Below, piece after piece: positions 57,256 through 64,000 of a stretch of 64,000 bases of DNA. A model generated the notes under the pieces. It was not told the origin of the DNA and did not search any database. It saw only the letters and a program-made list of their open reading frames with translations. The stretch comes from Pseudomonadota bacterium. GTDB lineage: Bacteria > Chloroflexota > UBA6077 > JAJPHF01. The stretch is taken from positions 1 through 64,000 of the forward strand of contig JAJPHF010000079.1 of NCBI GenBank assembly GCA_021325365.1, read 5' to 3'. Both the position numbers and the translations under genes were made by a program. How positions within the stretch are numbered: position 1 is the first letter of the stretch; the number at the start of each line of letters is the position of its first letter.

Positions 57256-59697
57256 TTACTCGGCGGCGAGCGGGCGGAGGCGGCAGAGGGTGGAGCGGTG
57301 GGGCGTGCCGCCGCTGATCGGGTCGTGGCGCTCGTTGTGAACGAGCAGGTTCACGTTGGCGCCGTCGGATGCGAATGGATCGAGCGGCGGCAGGCCGAGC
57401 GGCTCGCAGCCCTGCCACCAGCCGTGGCTCGTACAGACCACCCCGGGCAGGATCGCCTCGGTCACGCGCGCCTGGACGCGCACGCCGCCGCTGGGCGTCT
57501 CCAGCGCCACCCAGTCGCCGTCGGCGATGCCGTAGGCAGCCGCCGTGTCAGGGTGCAGCTCGGCCGTCGGGTGGGGCAGCGTCTTGCGGAGCCGCGGCAG
57601 GCCGCGGTGCTGACTGTGCAGGTACTGCGGGCGCTTGGCGTTCGTGAGCACCAGCGGGAACTCGGCGGCGACGGCCGGCTGGCTCACGGGGCTGAGGGCC
57701 GGCTCGACGTAGGTGGGCAGCGGCGGCTGCCCCTCCCGCGCGAACGGGACGGCGTATAGCTCCACCTTGCGGGTGGGGGTGGCGAAGCCTTTGGGGTCGC
57801 CCGTGCTCGGGTCGGGCTCGGCGTAGCTCTCGTAGCGCAGGGGCTGCCGCGGGATCGTGACGCCGTAGGGCTGCTCGGCCAGCGCGTCCCAGGTGAGGCC
57901 GCTGGGCGCCAGGACGTAGTCGTAGCCCGCGGCCACGTCGCCGTCCCAGAACTCCGCGCCGAACCCCAGGCGGCAGGCGAGCGCGAAGATGATCTCGACG
58001 TCGGCGCGGCGCTCGTGGCGCGGCGCGACGACGGCCGGCCGCCGCTGGACGTGGGCCATCGCCTCGATCGGGTAGCGGAAGCCGAGGTGCAGCGCCTCGA
58101 ACTCCAGGAAGCTGGCCGCGGGCAGGACGACGTCCGCGTACTGGCTGGTGGGGGTGTGCGTTAGCTCGACCTGGGCGAAGAACTCCAGGCGCTCCAGCGC
58201 CGCGCGGCCGCGCAGCGTGTCGCCGTTTGCCAGCAGCATGTTGCCGCCGAAGCTGACCAGCGCGCGGATCGGGTAGGGCTCGCCCTCCAGCACGGCCCGA
58301 TACAGGTCGTAGGCGGCGACAGCGCCAGGGCGCGCGGGCGGGCCGAGGGGCCGCTCCGCCCGCCCCAGGCGCTCGCCGGCGAGCGCGGCGTCGAGGGCGC
58401 CCTTGACGGCGAGGGAGTTGACCAGCGGCCCGGGCGCGCGCACGTTGCCGCCCTCGCGGTCCCAGTCGCCCAGCAGCGCGTAGAGCACCGCGATCCCGCG
58501 GCACGCCTGGGTGGCGTTCGTGTGCTGGACGAGGCCGTTGTGGAAGTAGTGGCCGACCGGGCGATGCTCGGCCAGCAGGCGGGCAGCCGCCACGATCTGT
58601 GCGGCGGGGACGCCGGTGATGGCGGCGGCCACCTCGGGCGGGTACTGCGCGGCCTCGGCGGCCAGCCGCTCGAACACCGGCTGGCAGTCCACCGTCTGGC
58701 CGTCGGCGAGGCGCACCGGCCGCGTGCCGCGCAGGCCAAGCCCGGCCGCGCCGCCGTCGTAGACGCCGCGCCCGGCATCGTAGGCGACCAGCGCGCCGCT
58801 CCCCGCGCGCACGGCCACGTAGCCCGTGCCGGTCGGCCGCGCGGCACCCGCCGCGAATTCGGCGTCGGCCACGTCGGCGGCCAGGAGCAGCTGGCCCGTA
58901 TCGCCGCGCACGAGCAGCGGCGCGTTCGTCCACTCGCGCACGAACGGCTCGTCGTAGCGGCCTTCCGCGATCAGGAGGTGGATGAGGCTGAGCGCCAGCG
59001 CGCCGTCGGTGCCCGGCCGCACTTGCAGGAACACGTCGGCGCGGGTGGCGGGGCCGACGCGGCGCGGATCGACGACCACCAGCTTGGCGCCGCGCGCCTT
59101 CGCGGCGACCACGTCCTGAGCGAGACTCAAGAAGTTGCCGTTCGGGTTGGTGCCCCAGAGGAGGATGCAGCCGCTGTGGGCGAGATCGGGCATGGGCAGG
59201 CGGTCGGCGCCGAACGTGTAGGCGGCGGCGCCGGTGTCGCGCGGCCACTGGCAGAGGTGCGTGGTGCTGACCACGTTTGGCGTGCCGAACAGGGCCGTCA
59301 GGCGCCCCAGCCACGGCTCGACCTCGTTGAGCCCGGTGCCGCCGCTGGTGCCCTTGCTGAACGCCACGGCGCGCGGGCCGTCGGCGGCGCGCACGGCCAG
59401 CAGCTTCGCCGCGATGAGGTCGAGCGCCTCGTCCCAGGAGATGCGCTCCCAGCCGGGGTCGGGGTCGGTCTTGGGGCGCGTGCGGCGCATGGGGTAGTTC
59501 ACGCGCTCGGGCTGGTCGAGGAACTCAGGGGCGGCCCGTCCTTTGGCGCAGATGGCGCCGCCGTAAGGGTGGGTCGGATCAGGGTCGACGCGGAGGACGC
59601 GGTCGCCGGCCACCGTCGTGACGGTCGGGCAGTGGACCGCGCACAGCCCGCAGTAGCCTCGCACCGTCCGCGTCGCCGCGCCCTGGTCCACGGCCAT
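57256..59697 (-). CDS. DMSO-reductase-family molybdopterin oxidoreductase
   Basis: 813 residues from ATG 59697. [4Fe-4S] site CGLCAVHCPTVTTV and GGAICAKGRAAPEF; ILLWGTNPNGNFLSL in the Mo-bis-pterin pocket; VVVDPRRVGPATRADVFLQV; C-terminal beta domain with VLTNAKRPQYLHSQH and IADGDWVALETPSG. It belongs to the large molybdo-enzyme family acting on arsenite, thiosulfate, acetylene, formate or aromatics; the substrate is not obvious. No [4Fe-4S] ferredoxin subunit or membrane anchor gene is adjacent, so it is probably a soluble single-subunit enzyme. Confidence 0.87.
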   Translation of the reverse strand: MAVDQGAATRTVRGYCGLCAVHCPTVTTVAGDRVLRVDPDPTHPYGGAICAKGRAAPEFLDQPERVNYPMRRTRPKTDPDPGWERISWDEALDLIAAKLLAVRAADGPRAVAFSKGTSGGTGLNEVEPWLGRLTALFGTPNVVSTTHLCQWPRDTGAAAYTFGADRLPMPDLAHSGCILLWGTNPNGNFLSLAQDVVAAKARGAKLVVVDPRRVGPATRADVFLQVRPGTDGALALSLIHLLIAEGRYDEPFVREWTNAPLLVRGDTGQLLLAADVADAEFAAGAARPTGTGYVAVRAGSGALVAYDAGRGVYDGGAAGLGLRGTRPVRLADGQTVDCQPVFERLAAEAAQYPPEVAAAITGVPAAQIVAAARLLAEHRPVGHYFHNGLVQHTNATQACRGIAVLYALLGDWDREGGNVRAPGPLVNSLAVKGALDAALAGERLGRAERPLGPPARPGAVAAYDLYRAVLEGEPYPIRALVSFGGNMLLANGDTLRGRAALERLEFFAQVELTHTPTSQYADVVLPAASFLEFEALHLGFRYPIEAMAHVQRRPAVVAPRHERRADVEIIFALACRLGFGAEFWDGDVAAGYDYVLAPSGLTWDALAEQPYGVTIPRQPLRYESYAEPDPSTGDPKGFATPTRKVELYAVPFAREGQPPLPTYVEPALSPVSQPAVAAEFPLVLTNAKRPQYLHSQHRGLPRLRKTLPHPTAELHPDTAAAYGIADGDWVALETPSGGVRVQARVTEAILPGVVCTSHGWWQGCEPLGLPPLDPFASDGANVNLLVHNERHDPISGGTPHRSTLCRLRPLAAE

Positions 59698-59861
59698 CAT
59701 CCACCCCCGATCCGTCGTCAGCGCCCAGCCTGCAGCACGCCCCGGCCGCGGCGATCTCGCCCCGTTCGCCCGGAGCATAGCGCCGGGCGCCGGCGGCGGC
59801 AACCTGGCAGGGTGCAGCAAGCGGCGCCCCTAGAGGCCATTCGCAAGCACGCCGACGGCGG

Positions 59862-60431
59862 TCAGGCGGGCGGCACTTGCGCAAACAGCTCGCTGATTGG
59901 CAGCGCGAAGCCCGGCAGCAGCGGCGACTGCAGGCTATCGCCTTCGAGCAGCGTCGCGATCAACTGGAGCGCCGCGTCCACGCGCCGGTACACCTCGACC
60001 TGCCGCCGCTGCCAGTTGACGATCCAGTATTCGCGCACGCCCCGGCGGGAGTAGAGCTTGAGCTTGGCCTCGCGATCGCGCCGCTCGTTGGTCGAGCCGG
60101 GCGAGAGTATCTCTACGACGAGGTCGGGAGCAGCGTGCAGCTTGCCGTCGGGCGCCAGTGTCGTTGCCAGCCGTTCCCTGCTGACCCACACGAGGTCCGG
60201 CGCCACGTCGTCGTCATCAGCAAGGATGACGCCCGGCGCGACGCTTACCTGGCCCGCGCCGGTCTCGCGGCTCCAGCGCTGAAGCGGTGCGCCCAGGTCC
60301 ATGCAAAGAAGCTGGTGATAGTAGTGTGGCTGCCGCGACACGTACAGCTCCCCGTCGATGATCTCGTAGCGCTTGCCGTCGTCGGGCAGCAGCTCCAGGT
60401 CAGCCGACGTCCAGCGCAGCGACTGGGTCAT
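59862..60431 (-). CDS. Uma2-family (DUF820) restriction-like endonuclease
   Basis: 189 residues from ATG 60431 (GGGAGGAG upstream). LPDDGKRYEIIDGELYVSR, VAPDLVWV (Asp), APDLVVEILSPGST (PD-ExK nuclease motif), and KLKLYSRRGVREYWIVNWQRRQVEVYR. This family is abundant in cyanobacteria and Chloroflexota, usually without obvious partner. Role unknown; predicted nuclease. Confidence 0.87.
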   Translation of the reverse strand: MTQSLRWTSADLELLPDDGKRYEIIDGELYVSRQPHYYHQLLCMDLGAPLQRWSRETGAGQVSVAPGVILADDDDVAPDLVWVSRERLATTLAPDGKLHAAPDLVVEILSPGSTNERRDREAKLKLYSRRGVREYWIVNWQRRQVEVYRRVDAALQLIATLLEGDSLQSPLLPGFALPISELFAQVPPA

Positions 60432-60659
60432 GGCTCCTCCCACCGCGATGGCACCACCGCTCGTTTATCTGGCTACATGATATACGGCGTCGGCGGCTGC
60501 GCAGCCCCGAGAGAGCGTGTCTACCGTGCGGTAGAGTATGGACCAGCGGGGGGCGCGGGATCGTCACTGCCTGCGAAGCGCGATGATGGCCTTTGGCGAC
60601 GCCACCGTGTCAGCGCAACCGGCCTGACCTATGTCGAACCGACAGGGAGCCTGATCGCC

Positions 60660-62246
60660 ATGTCCGACCTGCTGACGGGCTTCGGCCTGATCGCGGTGGT
60701 GCTGACGATAGCCGCGCTCACCTCGGGCCTGGTGGCGCGGGCGCCGGTCTCGTCGCCGATGATCTTCCTGGCCCTCGGCTTCCTGCTCGGCGAGCACGGG
60801 CTCGGGGTCCTTCGCATCGGCCCGCACAGCGCCGTGTTGGAAGTGGTCGCGGTGTTGAGCCTGTCCTTCGTGCTATTTCTCGACGCCATCCGCCTGCGCT
60901 TCGACGAGATGGGCAAGGACTGGCTGGTGCCGGTGCTGGCCCTGGGCCCCGGCACGATCCTCACCGTGCTGCTCATCGCCGGCGCGGCAGCGCTGTTGCT
61001 GGCGCTGCCGCCGATCCAGGCGGTCCTCCTCGGCGCCGTCCTGTCGTCGGTCGACCCCGTCGTGCTGCGCGACGTGGTGCGCGACAAGCGCATCCCGCGC
61101 TCGGTCCGCCGCGCGCTGCAGACGGAGGCGGGCACCAACGACCTGGTGGTGCTGCCGATCATCCTCGTCGCGGCGGCGGTGGCCCTGGGGCAAACGGGCG
61201 GCGCGGCCGACTGGCTGGTGCTGCTGGGGCGGCTGTTCCTGCTCGGGCCGCTGGTCGGGCTGGCCGTCGGGGCAGCCTACGTCTGGCTGATGCGGCAGGC
61301 GCGCGCCCATACCCCGATCAGCAGCGAGTACCGGGCCATCGGCGGCGTCGGGACACTGCTCGCGGCGTACGTCGCGGGCGAGGCCGCCGGCAGCAGCGGC
61401 TTCCTGGCCGTGTTCGCGGCCGGCGTGGCGGTGGTGGCGCTCGACTACGACGTCTGCGACTGCTTCCTCGACTTCGGCGCGATCATGTCCGAGCTGGTGA
61501 TGCTGCTCGCGTTCATCCTGTTCGGAGCGATGCTCTCGACCGCGATCGGCACGGTCCCGCTGCTCCCCTCACTGCTGTTCGCAGGCGTCGTGCTGGTGAT
61601 CGCGCGGCCGGTGGCCATCGGCCTGGTGCTGTGGCGCGCCCCGATCAGCGGCCGGGGGCGGCGGTTCATCGGCTGGTTCGGGCCGCGCGGGCTCAGCTCG
61701 CTGCTGTTCGGGCTGCTGCTGGTGGCCGACGGCGTCCCCGGCGCTGAGCAGCTCCTCGCGCTGGCGGGCGTGGTGGTGATCGTCTCGGTCATCGCCCACG
61801 GCGTGTCGGCAGCGCCGCTAGCCGAGCGCTACGCCCGGGCCGTCGCCCGCGCCACGCTGGCCGAAGAGCGCGAGGCTACGGCGGCGGGTCTGTTCCACAG
61901 GGCCGCGGGCGCCGTGCCGCGCATCACCCCGGCCGAGCTGGCGGCGCGGCTGGCGAGCGACGCCCCGCCGCTGGTGCTCGACGTGCGGTCGCGCTCGTCT
62001 TACGACCATGACCGCGCGCGCATTCCGGGCAGCGTGCGCGTCCCTCCGGACGAGGTGACCGAGTGGGCGGCCGGGCAGCCGCGCGGGCGGCCCGTCGTCG
62101 CCTACTGCACCTGACCGGACGAGGCCACCAGCGCCCGTGCGGCGCAGCAGTTACGCTCCCTGGGCTTCGACGCGGCCGCGCTCCAGGGCGGCTTCACGGC
62201 CTGGCGCGCCGCCTACCCCGTCGAGCCGGTCGATGCGGCGGCTTGA
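60660..62246 (+). CDS. CPA1-type Na+/H+ antiporter with a C-terminal rhodanese domain interrupted by UGA
   Basis: Start ATG 60660. Residues ~1-400 make about 12 transmembrane helices: PMIFLALGFLLGEHGLGVL, LFLDAIRLRFDEM, LLGAVLSSVDPVVLRDVV (ion-binding Asp), and GWFGPRGLSSLLFGL. A rhodanese domain follows (PPLVLDVRSRSSYDHDRARIPGSV) and reads VVAYCT before an in-frame TGA at 62112-62114. The frame continues with PDEATSARAAQQLRSLGFDAA and GGFTAWRAAYP to TGA 62244. Rhodanese relatives read YCxCPxEATSA, so the UGA sits where the second Cys belongs. Either selenocysteine or a nonsense mutation; without readthrough the protein is 484 residues. Confidence 0.75.
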
Positions 62247-62442
62247 GGGGATGGCCGGCCGCGCGCAAGTTGGCCGGTGACCAAGAGCTGCTATAGCGTT
62301 CCTGCAGGTCATTCGGGCAGCCTGCCCGACGTGCAGCAGTTCACAGCTGCAGTGTGCGCTACTTCACGGTAGCCGTCCGCAGGGCCGCCTAAGATGATCG
62401 TGCCAGATGACTTTCACGACGGTAAGCGAAAGGAGTCGGGTA

Positions 62443-62514
62443 ATGATCTACGTCGGTTGGTGGCTCCCGTTGTTCCAGCATTTCCAGGTCTCGCTGCTCT
62501 CGTGGTTTCACTAG
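62443..62514 (+). CDS. Possible 23-residue leader-type peptide
   Basis: ATG at 62443 seven bases after AAAGGAG, encoding a hydrophobic, Trp/Phe-rich peptide starting MIYVGWWLPLFQHF and ending in Phe-His. It lies 59 bases before the lipoprotein gene. It may be a short regulatory or membrane-active peptide; unsupported by homology. The flanking 62247-62442 shows nothing recognisable. Confidence 0.25.
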   Translation: MIYVGWWLPLFQHFQVSLLSWFH

Positions 62515-62573
62515 TGTGACCCCCAATGGCCCAGCCCGGCCCTTGGGCTCGCGTAGGATGCAGGAGTTCAACC

Positions 62574-63209
62574 ATGTGGACACGCCGACTGGCAACCCTG
62601 ACGATGGTGCTCCTTCTCGGCACGGCCGGTTGCGCGACGCCCTCCCTCCTGGGATTCGCCCCTCCATCCGGCCCGGAGCGCGGGGGACCGAGCGGCCCCT
62701 TGCCAGGGGATGCGCCGGCGCCGCCGGCAGCCAGTCGCGCGCGGCCGGCTCCCGCCGCGCCGGCGAGCAACGCGAGCGTGAGCCGTGACGATGCTCCGGC
62801 CAGCACGGCCGCGGACACGTCGGAGCGGGAGTATCTGGACGCGGTCCGGCCGCTATTGCAGCGGCTCCGCGACAACGGGCGCGACAGCATGCGCTTGCTG
62901 GACACGCTCGGCAGTCGATCGCGAGCTGCCGACGTCGAGTCGCGAGCCACGACCCTCAAGGAGCAGGTCGATGAGCTGCAGGGCGAGGTCGACGCGCTCA
63001 CCCCGCCCGCCCGCTACCAGCGTGCCCACGACGATCTGCAACGTGCGCTTGCCAGCCAGCGGGACTTCCTCGACAGCGAGCTACAGGCCTACGCGCACCG
63101 CGACGAGCGGACCGCGCTCCGTGACGCGCTCGACCGCGCGGGCGACCAGGCGAGCGACGCCATGCACTACTACGCCGCGGCGAGCGACGCGTTGGGAATC
63201 CTGCCCTAA
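62574..63209 (+). CDS. Lipoprotein with a helical coiled-coil domain
   Basis: 211 residues from ATG 62574 (AGGAG upstream). Signal/lipobox VLLLGTAGCATP, a Pro/Ala linker, then long helices (REYLDAVRPLLQRLRDNGRD, ESRATTLKEQVDELQGEVDAL, DDLQRALASQRDFLDSELQAY) suggesting a helical bundle. No catalytic motif. Possibly a periplasmic structural protein. Confidence 0.6.
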   Translation: MWTRRLATLTMVLLLGTAGCATPSLLGFAPPSGPERGGPSGPLPGDAPAPPAASRARPAPAAPASNASVSRDDAPASTAADTSEREYLDAVRPLLQRLRDNGRDSMRLLDTLGSRSRAADVESRATTLKEQVDELQGEVDALTPPARYQRAHDDLQRALASQRDFLDSELQAYAHRDERTALRDALDRAGDQASDAMHYYAAASDALGILP

Positions 63210-63221
63210 GCGGCCGGCCCA

Positions 63222-63264
63222 GGATGGTGTGTATGTTTGGCTTCGCCAAAGAGACACACCATCC
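63222..63264. terminator. Hairpin with TTGGC-TTC-GCCAA cap
   Basis: 20-base arms 63222-63241 and 63245-63264 pair at 18 positions. It follows the lipoprotein stop by 12 bases and resembles the hairpin at 12773-12825, so the two belong to one family. Confidence 0.55.
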
Positions 63265-63429
63265 CGGCCGAGTGCTTAGCGCGCGTTGTCGGTGCTAAGA
63301 TTGCCGCCGAGCGTAGAGGTTGGCGCGCCGCCCGGGCGCGGTGCAGCCGCCGACGAGCGAGCGACGGGGCGCGCGGACGGGGTGTTGCTGGGGGCCAGGG
63401 ACGGCGCTCTGATAGGAAAGGTCGGTCCA

Positions 63430-64000
63430 ATGAACGTGCGGCGGCGATCGCGGTTGCCCCTCGGTGTGGCGTTGGCTGTGCTGTTGCTCCCCGGCGGGTT
63501 CACCACTGCCGCCGCGCGGCCCGTGGCCCAGGTCGACGAGAACGTTGTGGTGCAGATCACGAGCCCCCAGCCGGGGCAGCTCCTCCAGGGAAGCGTCGAC
63601 ATCACGGGCTTTGCCGCCGACCGGCGCAGTTCTGCCGGACCGGGACTGAACGAGCGCGACGTGGCGCTGTACCTGAACGACAGCGCCGACCAGCGAAATC
63701 TGTTCGACTACGCCGACACCGGCGAGGACAGCCCAGAGGCCGCTGCCGCCCTGGGGCCGCAGTTCGCGCAAGCCGGCTTCGCGGATAGCTGGGAGACTTG
63801 CTCCTTCCCCCCCGGCCACTACCAGCTGATCGTCTGGGTGTCGAGTCTGGTCGTCCCGGGCGCGCGGAACTTCGCCAGCGTCGACGTGGAGATCGCGCCC
63901 TGCCCCGCGGCCACGGTCATTCCCAATGACGCGTTCGAAGCCCATCCCGACGAGGCGAGCGTCCGCTTGGCGGGGCCCGAGGGAAGCGGCTACATGTACG
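63430..64000 (+). CDS. Secreted protein, N-terminal part (runs off the window)
   Basis: 190 codons visible, still open at 64000. AGGAAAGG precedes ATG 63430. Signal peptide RLPLGVALAVLLLPGGFTTAAA; then QITSPQPGQLLQGSVDITGFAAD (bacterial Ig-like/Big domain pattern) and an immunoglobulin-like segment with two Cys (ETCSFPPG; EIAPCPA). Likely an envelope or extracellular beta-sandwich protein. C-terminus not available. Confidence 0.7.
   Translation, partial: MNVRRRSRLPLGVALAVLLLPGGFTTAAARPVAQVDENVVVQITSPQPGQLLQGSVDITGFAADRRSSAGPGLNERDVALYLNDSADQRNLFDYADTGEDSPEAAAALGPQFAQAGFADSWETCSFPPGHYQLIVWVSSLVVPGARNFASVDVEIAPCPAATVIPNDAFEAHPDEASVRLAGPEGSGYMY

Noticed and set aside
1..64000. tRNA, rRNA, tmRNA, RNase P or SRP RNA genes
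   Set aside because: I looked for CCA ends, T-loop motifs and conserved cores in gaps and saw none beyond the T-arm-like hairpin within the Y-RNA-like unit.

Overview
This is a very GC-rich bacterial chromosome segment. Gene content points to a member of the Chloroflexota (or a similar high-GC soil lineage): five solute-binding lipoproteins lacking transporter partners, metal-dependent amidohydrolases, cupin dioxygenases, a molybdo-flavo-iron-sulfur hydroxylase, several PIN-type toxin-antitoxin pairs and dispersed palindromic repeats. The phylum call is inference from gene content. I saw no rRNA or tRNA gene.

Layout. 0.2-5.7 kb: a Kelch propeller protein, then a nitroreductase stub leading into four overlapping family-2 glycosyltransferases (surface polysaccharide). 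5.7-6.5 kb: no protein gene, but a consensus promoter and a strong terminator bracket a possible ~0.4-kb RNA. 6.5-26.5 kb: an atypical response regulator, BON protein, NMT1-like binding proteins, flavin monooxygenase, XRE regulator, SDR, ClpS-like adaptor, Tat-exported amidohydrolase, three cupin enzymes, ComEA-like protein, a damaged small-protein/retropepsin pair, a sensor kinase, a zinc metallopeptidase and a type-II NADH dehydrogenase fused to CBS domains.

26.7-38.4 kb is the most interesting part. It holds a UPF0175/DUF3368 toxin-antitoxin pair, three tandem structured repeats that look like Ro60-binding Y RNAs, and a TROVE (Ro60) gene cut in two by a ~5.15-kb serine-recombinase element. 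Further along are an XRE/ImmA-like pair, a HAD-like phosphatase and RtcB RNA ligase. The element is visibly less GC-rich than its surroundings. It carries a recombinase, an excisionase-like HTH protein, two small paralogous acidic proteins, a 563-residue protein with a C-terminal HEPN-type Rx4H motif and a zinc-ribbon membrane protein. Rsr (Ro60), Y RNA and RtcB are known neighbours in other bacteria, so I read this as an RNA quality-control/repair locus that has been invaded.

38.6-64 kb: an IclR regulator and a three-subunit xanthine-oxidase-family enzyme resembling 4-hydroxybenzoyl-CoA reductase; a DUF433/DUF5615 pair; a second small-protein/retropepsin pair; an iron-uptake-like group (FTR1-N-like protein, P19-like protein, type-1 binding protein); amidohydrolases; a broken PIN toxin with antitoxin; Ada plus a 2OG-Fe(II) oxygenase (alkylation response); a molybdopterin oxidoreductase; a Uma2 nuclease; and a Na+/H+ antiporter with a C-terminal rhodanese domain interrupted by an in-frame UGA at a conserved Cys position. 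The window ends inside a secreted-protein gene.

Many genes end at long perfect hairpins, several with the cap TTGGC-TYC-GCCAA, which probably act as bidirectional terminators between convergent genes.
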